From assembly GCA_013530545.1 (NCBI GenBank), contig SPVA01000046.1, positions 1-36,538 of the forward strand: DNA of 36,538 nt. Direction: 5' to 3'. Below the pieces are notes generated by a model. It made no database searches. It saw only the letters and a program-made list of their open reading frames with translations, and had not been told where the DNA came from. This DNA is from Acinetobacter lwoffii. Its GTDB lineage: Bacteria; Pseudomonadota; Gammaproteobacteria; Pseudomonadales; Moraxellaceae. A program made the position numbers and the translations under genes. Positions 27,471-36,538 of this stretch are shown here, in pieces. The stretch's first letter is position 1. Every line of letters starts with the position of its first letter.

Positions 27471-28599
27471 ATGAAAAAAACTTTACTTTGCCTTGCTTTA
27501 GCGGGGTTACTTAGTGCCTGCGGCGGTTCGGATGATAACTCAAGTACACCTCCTGCAAGTAATATTGGAACCCAGACAGGGGTGCTGACGGATGCTGTGA
27601 TTTCTGGAGTACGCTATGTCACAAGTAGTGGTGCTACAGGTTTTACCAATGACGATGGTGAATTTAACTTCAATGAAGGAGAAACGGTTAAATTTTATAT
27701 TGGTGATGTTCAACTCGGTGATGAAATTGAAGCCAAAGAACGTGTTACCCCTTTGGATTTAGCTGAGACTGAAAATGCTCGCCTTAACTTACTGGTATTT
27801 TTACAATCCTTAGATGGAGATGATAAAGATGACAAACTTCAAATTAGTACGGCCACTACAGATGCCTTAAAAAACCAGAGTATTAATTTTGACCAACCTT
27901 ATAATGACTTTAAAAATGAAGCCATTGTCAAAACAGTAATTCCTGAAGGAAAGTTAGTGAATGAAGAGGACGCTAAAGCACACTTCCAAACGACCTTCTA
28001 TAAAGATATTGCCGGTACGTGGGAGATTAACCGTACCGATAACACTGCTGTGTTGATTCACATTCTGGAAGATGGACGCTATGCACTAGGTGAAGCAGAA
28101 GCAAAAGATGAGAGTGGTCACAACAACAACCGTGATTGAACCGGAAATCCTGCATGACACCAATGGTGAATGGGGACTTTCACATCCTGCCGAGAATAAA
28201 CCTTATTCTTTAAACTATAATGGAACTCAATTAATTCTTACTGAACCAGGCTTTAGTACTGAATACCGTTTAAATCGGGTTAAGCAGTCTAATAGTCTCG
28301 TCGGCACGTGGCGACTCAATGAAACGCACCTATTTGCTTTCTTTGATAATAACTATTATTTCTTCCTAGACACTGAAGGCGGAGATGATTGTGGTTGGCC
28401 AGGGATTGAATATGGCAAATATACATTGTCAGCAAATACTCTCACCACAACCGAGGTATTATTCGATACCAACGAGTGTGGTGGATTACAAGATAGTTCA
28501 AATGGCAGCAAGACAATTGCAAGCATCAATATATCTAACAACAATCTTATCTTACATCCGCAAGGTGAAGATCCTGTAACTTTACAACGTGTTAAATAA
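27471..28599 (+). pseudogene. Lipoprotein of about 375 residues, broken by a one-base frame change
   Basis: ATG 27471 follows AGGAAG and starts a lipoprotein signal (KKTLLCLALAGLLSACGG). A repeat-like domain follows (GVLTDAVISGVRYVTSSGAT and GFTNDDGEFNFNEGETVKFY), of a kind seen in many secreted lipoproteins. At about 28127-28136 the frame reads AAC AAC AAC CGT GAT TGA and stops at 28139. The +1 frame then continues without interruption to 28599 (EPEILHDTNGEWGLSHPAEN, SLVGTWRLNETHLFAFFDNN, ending DPVTLQRVK). The junction matches a single-base insertion, or loss of two, next to an AAC triplet run. There is no slippery heptamer. The second half has repeated GTW.L/I modules resembling lipocalin-like strands. 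Confidence 0.8.
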
Positions 28600-28605
28600 C
28601 CCATA

Positions 28606-28640
28606 TAAACCGGCTTGAATATGAAATTCAGGCCGGTTTA
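28606..28640. terminator. Convergent-gene hairpin
   Basis: TAAACCGGC and TGAAT pair with ATTCA and GCCGGTTTA around an ATGAA loop, with a single T-G wobble. It overlaps the stop codon of the minus-strand regulator gene. T-runs on either side are weak, so termination may be partial. Confidence 0.6.
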
Positions 28641-29792
28641 ATCAATATGTTCAAATTGAATGGTACAGCCCATCAATAAATGCATCAGTTCGATTTGCGA
28701 ACAACATTTGGTTTTTTCATAAATATTTTTAAAATACGTCCGTACCGAACTCAACGTAATGCCACACTGTTCTGCAATATCTTCTATTTTATAACCATTA
28801 ATTAACAACTCGCATAAATCAAACTCTCGTTTGGAAAGCTGGTAACACTGTTGTAGGTAAGCTCTTGACAGGGAATAATGCTGGTTTTTATCTGTCATAA
28901 ATAAGGCAATCTGATGCTGAGCAGACTGTAAATGTTGCATATTTCTTAATTTTTTAAATGGCACCACCGTCAGCATGAATTGTGAGCCTGCCCCATCACT
29001 CAACGCCAGGACTCCACCCACTTCAGTCTGAATGGTCGTATCTTCCAGCAAAGCACTTTCTAATAGCTGATCAAAACGTATCTGCTGAGCATAATTGGTT
29101 TTTAGACGGTTATGTATATCCAGATCCAGACATGAACTTTGATCAAGCATCTTTTGCGCAACAGGATTGGAATAACTTAAACACAGGTTTTGATCGAGCA
29201 GTACAATCCCCGTTTTTAAACTATCCAATACGGTATACAGGCTTAAATTATCTTGCTGAATCAAGTTGATTTGCCGGTGAATTTGCAAAGCCCGGCGTAA
29301 ATGAATACTGATACGTCTTAGAAAATCCAGCTCAACTTGTTCAAAAGGCTGTACTTCAGGAGCACGATGAATACCCAGTACCGCCCAACGATAATTCCCC
29401 CGATCCAGCAATACTCCCGCCAGATAAGATACACCGCCAGGCTTTAAACACTTCTCATAGAACACATAGTGATCCGTACCCGGCTGTTCTGCATAGTGCT
29501 GACAGTTATGACTTAAAGCATCGCCCATCTCGATCGCATTCCATAAGGGCATATGCAGTTTCATATCAATCACTCTGATACGCTCCTCTTGATAAGCGGC
29601 CAGACTTTCATTCGGGATATTGTGCGTATAGACAAAGTCATAGCCTGGATTAAGCTGATCCAGACCGGTAAAAATTGCACTCTTACTTTTAGTATAGCTC
29701 ACGATATCTTTGATCACGTCCAGCCACAAAGATGGTAATACAGCAGCATCATAAATTTTTGCAATCAGATTATTTTCTTGTTCTAATTTCAT
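28638..29792 (-). CDS. LuxR-type HTH transcriptional regulator
   Basis: The protein is 384 residues. The C-terminal LuxR/FixJ-type DNA-binding domain spans about 320-380: LSKREFDLCELLINGYKIED, IAEQCGITLSSVRTYFKNIY, then EKTKCCSQIELMHLL. The long N-terminal part lacks a receiver aspartate or an autoinducer domain I can recognise. The middle (about 185-290) resembles a PAS-like sensor (LDSLKTGIVLLDQNLCLSYS), a pattern known in Acinetobacter and other gammaproteobacterial orphan LuxR proteins. The signal and targets are unknown. ATG 29792 has a very strong SD (GGAGGGG). It is divergent from the NlpE-like lipoprotein gene, a possible target. Confidence 0.87.
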   Translation of the reverse strand: MKLEQENNLIAKIYDAAVLPSLWLDVIKDIVSYTKSKSAIFTGLDQLNPGYDFVYTHNIPNESLAAYQEERIRVIDMKLHMPLWNAIEMGDALSHNCQHYAEQPGTDHYVFYEKCLKPGGVSYLAGVLLDRGNYRWAVLGIHRAPEVQPFEQVELDFLRRISIHLRRALQIHRQINLIQQDNLSLYTVLDSLKTGIVLLDQNLCLSYSNPVAQKMLDQSSCLDLDIHNRLKTNYAQQIRFDQLLESALLEDTTIQTEVGGVLALSDGAGSQFMLTVVPFKKLRNMQHLQSAQHQIALFMTDKNQHYSLSRAYLQQCYQLSKREFDLCELLINGYKIEDIAEQCGITLSSVRTYFKNIYEKTKCCSQIELMHLLMGCTIQFEHID

Positions 29793-30019
29793 TATCCCCT
29801 CCGCATTATCATTATTTTCTAATCATAGCGTTCAGAATTGGTTAACGAAACAGCATAAAGTGACTTTAAACTTGGCTAAAAATTCTTAAATCCTGCTCAC
29901 TTATCAATAACTCTGGCCTGATTCACCTAATGAATCAAACTTTAACAAGATTGCCCTATTTATCTGTACTGACTACTTTTAATGTAATTCATAACAAATA
30001 ATTTAATAGGGTCAAAACA

Positions 30020-30514
30020 ATGAAAAAATTAACGCTTACTGCTGCAATAGCAGTCGTTATTGCAGGAGCTTTAACCGCCTGTTCAAAGCCTAATGATAAT
30101 GAGCCGATGAACAATAATGCTCAATCCAGCCCAGCCATGATGGAGCAAAATAACGCGAATACCAGTGTGAACCGTGCTGATAGCGCGGAGACCTCGCTAG
30201 ATTGGGTAGGTGAATACAAAGGCGTTTTTCCTTGTGCTGACTGTGAAGGGATTAAGGTCGAGCTAGATCTCAATCCGGATAAAACCTATGAGCTAAATGA
30301 GGAATATTTAGGTAAAGCTGGAAATAATGAGACCGAAACTAAAGGTAGTTTCAGTTTTGACCCTCAAGATCCTTCAATCATCACATTAGATAACAAAGCT
30401 GAAAACCGTAAATTCTTTGTTGGTGAAAATTTTGTTGAAGCACGCGAGATGAAATCAGGTAAAAAAATTGACAGTAATTTAAATTATAAATTAGTTAAAA
30501 AGTCCGCATCATAA
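30020..30514 (+). CDS. NlpE-like lipoprotein (copper/envelope-stress type)
   Basis: The protein is 164 residues. The signal MKKLTLTAAIAVVIAG ends with lipobox LTAC. A low-complexity Asn/Met/Ser linker (about 24-60) follows, then an NlpE N-terminal domain starting DWVGEYKGVFPCADCEGIKV with the CxxC motif. The domain continues with ELDLNPDKTYELNEEYLGKA and ends KFFVGENFVEAREM...LNYKLVKK. In E. coli NlpE is an outer-membrane lipoprotein that activates Cpx signalling and affects copper tolerance; the second domain of NlpE is missing here. An AGGG precedes ATG 30020. Confidence 0.85.
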   Translation: MKKLTLTAAIAVVIAGALTACSKPNDNEPMNNNAQSSPAMMEQNNANTSVNRADSAETSLDWVGEYKGVFPCADCEGIKVELDLNPDKTYELNEEYLGKAGNNETETKGSFSFDPQDPSIITLDNKAENRKFFVGENFVEAREMKSGKKIDSNLNYKLVKKSAS

Positions 30515-30527
30515 TTTTGTAAACGCA

Positions 30528-30558
30528 TAAAAAATCCCCGCTATTGCGGGGATTTTTT
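30528..30558. terminator. Bidirectional rho-independent terminator
   Basis: ATCCCCGC, TATT loop and GCGGGGAT are flanked by A- and T-runs. It ends the NlpE-like gene and the convergent groESL transcript. Confidence 0.93.
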
Positions 30559-30579
30559 ATGAAATGCTCGGATGATGAA

Positions 30580-32274
<1,695 letters not shown>

Positions 32275-32284
32275 TTAGCGCAGA

Positions 32285-32575
32285 TTAAGCTTCTAATACC
32301 GCTAAAATGTCAGATTCTTTCATGATTAAAAGCTCTTCGCCGTTTACTTTTACAGTAGTGCCTGCATACGTACCGAACAATACTTTGTCGCCAACTTTTA
32401 CGTCTAACGCGCGTACGCCATTATCAGTGATTTGACCATTACCAACTGCAATGATTTCACCTTGAGCAGGTTTCTCAGCAGCCGAACCTGGAAGTAAAAT
32501 GCCTCCAGCTGTTTTAGTTTCTTCTTCAACACGACGAATAACAACGCGGTCATGTAATGGACGAATGTTGCTCAT
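32285..32575 (-). CDS. groES: Co-chaperonin GroES (10 kDa)
   Basis: The protein is 96 residues from ATG 32575 ([20 protein letters not shown]), chosen over an in-frame ATG four codons upstream because GGAG lies seven bases before it. The mobile loop [20 protein letters not shown] and the roof/barrel segments [10 protein letters not shown] and [20 protein letters not shown] are typical. It caps GroEL. The gene leads the groES-groEL operon behind a sigma-32 promoter. Confidence 0.98.
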   Translation of the reverse strand: MSNIRPLHDRVVIRRVEEETKTAGGILLPGSAAEKPAQGEIIAVGNGQITDNGVRALDVKVGDKVLFGTYAGTTVKVNGEELLIMKESDILAVLEA

Positions 32576-32641
32576 AAATAACTCCATCAGACTAAGTCTT
32601 TTTTAGGTCACTGATGACGACTTAATTATTCCATGGGTCAT

Positions 32642-32659
32642 CATCAAAAATTTTTGATG
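32642..32659. promoter_or_regulatory. Perfect 18-bp palindrome in the groES leader
   Basis: CATCAAAAATTTTTGATG is a perfect dyad at or just downstream of the predicted heat-shock transcription start. It is not the CIRCE element (TTAGCACTC-N9-GAGTGCTAA). It could form a short hairpin at the 5' end of the mRNA or be a protein site. Confidence 0.5.
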
Positions 32660-32665
32660 TCACTT

Positions 32666-32693
32666 TTATGGAGATGGAATAAAACGCTTCAAG
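32666..32693 (-). promoter_or_regulatory. Sigma-32 heat-shock promoter of groESL
   Basis: On the minus strand CTTGAAG, 13 bases, then CTCCATAA closely fits CTTGAAA-N13-CCCCATNT with exact spacing. It lies about 90 bases before the groES start codon. Confidence 0.75.
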
Positions 32694-32743
32694 GGCAAAA
32701 ATGAAAAAAAATTGGTTTTTTTTAACGAATCATAGGTTTTCGT

Positions 32744-33520
32744 CTATTTATTCAGCAGATCGGCTTTCAACGAAAAGGCTTGCGCCGCTTCGTCGAACAA
32801 ATATTGAGAAATTTTTCCTGTGGCATCAATCAGATTAAAACTGTTAGGTTCATCTTTATGTAGACGATTTGACGCAGAAGTCCCCGCATGCACATCATAT
32901 ACAGGATGATCCACCCCTAGTCCGAACATCTGATTCAAATCATAAATTGCGGGTTGATGCAGATGCCCATGTAACAGCGCAAACAGACCATGCTCTGCCC
33001 AGGCCTCTAAAGCAATTTTGGCCATCAGTGGACTGTCCTTGAAACCGCGCTTATTTTGAAAGGGTACATAAAAAGGCTGATGGCTGACAATGATTTTTAA
33101 TTTGGACGCAGGCGCCTGCGCCAGCGTCAGGTCAATACGCTGAATCTGCTCAAGGGATAAATGCCCTTTGGTATGATATCGACGTCGGATCGAATTCACC
33201 CCAATCAGATAAAAATTTTCAGTTTCAAATATTGGCTCCAATTCACCAAAAAAAATCTGGTAACGGGTAAATGGATTGAAAAACCGATTCCACAAATGAT
33301 AGAGCGGAATATCATGATTCCCCGGGATCACCATATAAGGCGTATAGAGCTGATCTAAAAATTTTTTGCAGGCAAAGAATTGACCCAAACGTGCGCGCTG
33401 AGTCAGGTCACCACTGATGACGACGGCTTCAAGTGGATGGGTCTGACAGAAATGCCGAATCGCTTCTAAACACTCCGGCTTCTCTGTTCCAAAATGCAGA
33501 TCAGACAGATGCAGGATCAT
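32744..33520 (-). CDS. Calcineurin-like metallophosphoesterase
   Basis: The protein is 258 residues. All metal-site blocks of the family are present: LHLSDLHFG (DxH), VVISGDLTQRAR (GDxT), IPGNHDIPLY (GNHD), IIVSHQPFY (H) and LHGHLHQP (GHxH). The substrate is unknown; members include 3',5'-cyclic-nucleotide phosphodiesterases and phospholipid-related phosphatases. Its start codon overlaps the end of the lipid kinase gene by 20 bases, so translation is coupled, which makes a lipid or envelope link plausible. Confidence 0.92.
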   Translation of the reverse strand: MILHLSDLHFGTEKPECLEAIRHFCQTHPLEAVVISGDLTQRARLGQFFACKKFLDQLYTPYMVIPGNHDIPLYHLWNRFFNPFTRYQIFFGELEPIFETENFYLIGVNSIRRRYHTKGHLSLEQIQRIDLTLAQAPASKLKIIVSHQPFYVPFQNKRGFKDSPLMAKIALEAWAEHGLFALLHGHLHQPAIYDLNQMFGLGVDHPVYDVHAGTSASNRLHKDEPNSFNLIDATGKISQYLFDEAAQAFSLKADLLNK

Positions 33521-34439
33521 GTGGCACCATTACGTTTAGGCTATCTTTTAATACAGAAATATTGAGTGGCGGGGCCATTTCCACAATTTCCCCATCAATC
33601 GCTACCATCAGTTTCTTGGCTCGGGATTCGATTCGAACTTGATCGGCTGCAAAACTATAAACATCCGATGCCTGGTCAATCTTGCCACGAATCAGCTGAT
33701 ACACTAGCTTAAATAAAGTAAGCTTATCACTTTTAGAAACTACAACTCCCGCCACTTTGCCTTTTTCAGCCGCTTCTGCAATGCGCATTTTCATATCCGC
33801 CAGTTGCAAGGGATTATTGCCAAAAAAAATCAGTGGTGTTTTTACCGGATATTTCTTTTGATCCACCCAGATTTTTAGTTTTAATTCTTTACGGTCGCGA
33901 ATTAAAACATCCAGTGCAGAAGTATAGGCATGTAGCGGTAAGCGACCAAAAATACGATTATAGTCTTCACGTTTTTTAATAAATAAAGGATATAGACCCA
34001 GACTGGCATTATTCAGATAAATTTCCTGATTGATCCGGGCAACATTCATACGTTGTGGCTGTCCTGTCGCAATCACTTTTGCCGCTTCAAGCAAATCCAG
34101 CGGAATCCCCAATAATCTCGCCACATAGTTAAAAGTCCCTAAAGGCAAAATACCGACAGGAATTTGCGTATTCAACACATGTTTGGCGACTGTATTTAAA
34201 GTGCCATCTCCGCCTGCCGCAACGATGATTCCTGACTCGCTAGATGCCAAATGCTGTTCAAGCACCTTAGTCATAATTCTATCAAATTGCTGTGAATCAT
34301 TGATTTCATAAGCTTTAGTTTGATAACCCTGTGCTGAAAATATATCGATCAGCTGCTCATAAATGCCTTCTGGCCCCTGTATGCGAAAACCAGCTTTATG
34401 ATTAAAAATCAGCGATAAGGGTTTAGATTGATTAGACAT
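33501..34439 (-). CDS. Diacylglycerol kinase-family lipid kinase
   Basis: The protein is about 312 residues from ATG 34439 (MSNQSKPLSLIFNHKAGFRI); an ATG 11 codons upstream (34472) is possible. The catalytic domain has NHKAG, the glycine-rich VAAGGDGTLNTVAKHVL, and LPLGTFNYVARLLGIP, the YegS/DgkB signature. The C-terminal beta domain continues through LYPLFIKKREDYNRIFGRLP and ends VAIDGEIVEMAPPLNISVLK. Relatives phosphorylate diacylglycerol or other lipids with ATP at the membrane face. It precedes and overlaps the metallophosphoesterase, suggesting a kinase/phosphatase pair. Confidence 0.9.
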   Translation of the reverse strand: MSNQSKPLSLIFNHKAGFRIQGPEGIYEQLIDIFSAQGYQTKAYEINDSQQFDRIMTKVLEQHLASSESGIIVAAGGDGTLNTVAKHVLNTQIPVGILPLGTFNYVARLLGIPLDLLEAAKVIATGQPQRMNVARINQEIYLNNASLGLYPLFIKKREDYNRIFGRLPLHAYTSALDVLIRDRKELKLKIWVDQKKYPVKTPLIFFGNNPLQLADMKMRIAEAAEKGKVAGVVVSKSDKLTLFKLVYQLIRGKIDQASDVYSFAADQVRIESRAKKLMVAIDGEIVEMAPPLNISVLKDSLNVMVPHDPASV

Positions 34440-34810
34440 TTTTCGCGCAATTTCATTGAAGCCTATTGGCATTTTGTCCAATTCATAGACAATTAACAGT
34501 GGCTTTATGTAAAATTCAAATGGCAACCATTTATTTAATCAATAATGAATATTAGAGGTCTTATAAAATTAAGATAATGATTTTAATATTAATTTTTAAA
34601 ATAAATACCATCCATCATTTAAATAAATAGAGTCAATAATTCAAATATTTAGTTTTATCTTGTTGTTTTATTTATATTTATAAATAAAATAGCATTATAT
34701 TCCAAAAGAAATCTAGCACTTCTTTGGTCTTATTTTTTTTATCATTTTATGCTTTAATACAGCCACTTTTTTTCATATTTCATCTGGGCGATATTTTTTA
34801 TTGCTCGGAT
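34440..34810. other. AT-rich divergent region, no gene seen
   Basis: This is strongly AT-rich DNA between the lipid kinase and pckG. No ORF or clear promoter pair could be assigned. The gene-proximal end on the pckG side holds the TGTAC repeats listed separately. Confidence 0.5.
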
Positions 34811-34836
34811 TGTACTTTGTACATCTAATTTGTACA
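34811..34836. promoter_or_regulatory. TGTAC repeat cluster upstream of pckG
   Basis: TGTACTTTGTACA is a perfect inverted repeat (34811-34823), followed eight bases later by another TGTACA (34831-34836). The cluster sits 20-46 bases before the pckG start codon, so probably at or after the transcription start. A repressor site is a plausible but unproven reading. Confidence 0.4.
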
Positions 34837-34856
34837 CATTTGAGATAGGCCTCACC

Positions 34857-36538
34857 ATGACCCAAGTGAACGCACCAGAATTCGTTCGTCACCCTAAGCT
34901 TATTGCTTGGGTGGAAGAGATTGCTAAATTAACAAAACCAGCAAAAATTGAATGGTGTGACGGTAGCGCAGAAGAATATCAACGTTATATCGACTTGATG
35001 ATCGCTAACGGCACAATGCAAGCGCTGAATCAAGAAACTCATCCTGGTTCTTATCTTGCAAATTCTGATCCTTCTGACGTAGCACGTGTTGAAGATCGTA
35101 CTTACATCTGCTCTGAAAACAAAGACGATGCTGGCGCGACCAACAATTGGGAAGCACCTGCTGTCATGCGCGAAAAATTGAACGGTTTATTTGACGGTTC
35201 AATGGCAGGTCGTACACTTTATGTGGTTCCATTCTCAATGGGTCCATTGGGTTCTCATATCGCTCATATCGGTATCGAGTTAACTGACTCTCCTTACGTT
35301 GCAGTAAGCATGTCTAAAATGGCTCGTATGGGTAAAGCTATTTATGACGTTCTTGGTACTGACGGTGAATACGTTCCTTGCGTACACACTGTAGGTGCTC
35401 CGCTTGCGAATGGCGAAAAAGATGTTGCATGGCCTTGCAACAAAGAAAAATACATCGTGCATTACCCAGAAACTCGTGAGATCTGGTCTTATGGTTCTGG
35501 TTATGGCGGTAACGCATTGTTGGGTAAAAAATGCCTGGCATTACGTATTGCATCATTTATGGGTCGTCAACAAGGCTGGTTAGCTGAACACATGCTGATC
35601 CTTGGCGTGACCAATCCACAAGGCGAAAAACACTACATCGCAGCTGCATTCCCGTCTGCATGTGGTAAAACAAACTTCGCTATGTTGATTCCACCAGCTG
35701 GCTATGAAGGCTGGAAGATTGAAACTGTAGGTGACGATATTGCCTGGATCAAACCAGGTGAAGACGGTCGCTTATATGCAATCAACCCTGAAGCTGGCTT
35801 CTTCGGTGTAGCGCCTGGTACCAATACCAAAACCAACCCGAACTGTATGGCAACCATGCACAAAGACGTGATTTATACCAACGTTGCTGTGACTGACAAC
35901 GGTGAAGTTTGGTGGGAAGGTCTGACTAAAGAAGCGCCTGCTAACTTGACTAACTGGAAAGGTCAACCACACACTGGCGAAGAAAAAGCAGCGCATCCAA
36001 ATGCTCGTTTCACAGTTGCAGCTGGTCAATGCCCTTCTATTGATGCTGACTGGGAAAATCCAGCTGGCGTGCCAATTTCTGCGTTCATCTTCGGTGGTCG
36101 CCGTGCAGACACAGTGCCTCTAATTTCAGAAGCATTTGACTGGGTTGACGGTGTTTACAAAGCTGCGACTATGGGATCTGAAACCACTGCTGCTGCTGTT
36201 GGCCAACAAGGTATCGTTCGTCGTGACCCGTTCGCGATGCTTCCATTCGCTGGCTACAACATGGCGGATTACTTCACGCACTGGTTAGAAATGGGCGAGC
36301 AAGTGGGCGCGAAAGCTGCTGCTGCTGGCAACAAACTTCCAGGTATCTACAACGTGAACTGGTTCCGTCGTGATGCTGAAGGCAACTTCGTATGGCCTGG
36401 TTTCGGTCAAAACATGCGTGTTCTTGAGTGGATCATTGACCGTTGTGAAGGTCGTGCTGATGCTGTTGAAACACCAATCGGCCTAGTTCCTACTTACGAA
36501 CAGTTGAACTGGACTGGTTCTGACTTCACTAAAGAACA
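34857..36538 (+). CDS. pckG: Phosphoenolpyruvate carboxykinase (GTP), 3' end cut by window edge
   Basis: An open frame from ATG 34857 reaches the right edge, giving 560 residues of an expected 600-620. The family is the GTP-dependent [45 protein letters not shown], the active-site loop [15 protein letters not shown] with its reactive cysteine, [36 protein letters not shown], and late [12 protein letters not shown] and [20 protein letters not shown]. It converts oxaloacetate and GTP to PEP and CO2, the entry to gluconeogenesis, important for organisms growing on organic acids. It is divergent from the lipid kinase gene. No strong SD was seen. Confidence 0.96.
   Translation, partial: MTQVNAPEFVRHPKLIAWVEEIAKLTKPAKIEWCDGSAEEYQRYIDLMIANGTMQALNQETHPGSYLANSDPSDVARVEDRTYICSENKDDAGATNNWEAPAVMREKLNGLFDGSMAGRTLYVVPFSMGPLGSHIAHIGIELTDSPYVAVSMSKMARMGKAIYDVLGTDGEYVPCVHTVGAPLANGEKDVAWPCNKEKYIVHYPETREIWSYGSGYGGNALLGKKCLALRIASFMGRQQGWLAEHMLILGVTNPQGEKHYIAAAFPSACGKTNFAMLIPPAGYEGWKIETVGDDIAWIKPGEDGRLYAINPEAGFFGVAPGTNTKTNPNCMATMHKDVIYTNVAVTDNGEVWWEGLTKEAPANLTNWKGQPHTGEEKAAHPNARFTVAAGQCPSIDADWENPAGVPISAFIFGGRRADTVPLISEAFDWVDGVYKAATMGSETTAAAVGQQGIVRRDPFAMLPFAGYNMADYFTHWLEMGEQVGAKAAAAGNKLPGIYNVNWFRRDAEGNFVWPGFGQNMRVLEWIIDRCEGRADAVETPIGLVPTYEQLNWTGSDFTKE

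Noticed and set aside
28110-28140. Programmed ribosomal frameshifting in the broken lipoprotein gene
   Set aside because: There is no X-XXY-YYZ heptamer, no internal SD and no following stem; a mutation or sequence error is simpler. The same applies to the frame change near 6870-6928.

Overview
The window is an ordinary-looking chromosomal segment of a gammaproteobacterium, most probably Acinetobacter. This rests on the protein character of GroEL/GroES, GTP-type PEP carboxykinase, Lon, GdhA and PBP2, on AT-rich intergenic DNA with compact hairpin terminators, and on the many small lipoproteins. Species cannot be fixed by eye. No tRNA, rRNA, insertion sequence, CRISPR array, prophage or defence island was found. 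I did not find an obviously new multi-gene system; the most interesting material is regulatory DNA and a few atypical genes.

Layout. 1-7.7 kb, all minus strand: a PQQ-type sugar dehydrogenase cut by the window edge; a urea-carboxylase-type biotin enzyme co-transcribed with a GntR/FCD regulator; a frameshifted exported protein; and a VOC protein. The carboxylase operon is preceded by a good sigma-54 promoter match, with a 22-bp palindrome over the predicted start site, which suggests nitrogen control plus autoregulation by GntR. 8.1-11.3 kb, plus strand: 5-formyl-THF cyclo-ligase and the Lon protease. 11.3-16.1 kb: M28 peptidase (one metal ligand apparently missing), rlmH, a DODA-type dioxygenase, a META/DUF4377 lipoprotein and NADP-glutamate dehydrogenase (TTG start).

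16.4-21.0 kb: an orphan, anchor-less RnfB-like ferredoxin followed by nth, with a 20-codon upstream ORF; then a small membrane protein, adk, a DUF445 membrane protein and a beta-rich exported protein on the minus strand. 21.3-23.9 kb: mrdA (PBP2) and rsmD. 24-30.5 kb is the accessory-like stretch: small lipoproteins, a TauE/SafE permease, an SDR, an acyltransferase, a frameshifted lipoprotein, a LuxR-type regulator and an NlpE-like lipoprotein. A long inverted repeat abuts the start codon of one lipoprotein gene (26.1 kb).

30.6-36.5 kb: groES-groEL with a sigma-32 promoter and a palindromic leader, a lipid-kinase/metallophosphoesterase pair, and pckG cut by the right edge. Functional themes are protein quality control (lon, groESL), nitrogen and carbon assimilation (urea carboxylase, gdhA, pckG), ribosome maturation (rlmH, rsmD), DNA repair (nth) and envelope maintenance (mrdA, lipoproteins). 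Two genes are disrupted by single-base frame changes, which could be real decay or sequence error.
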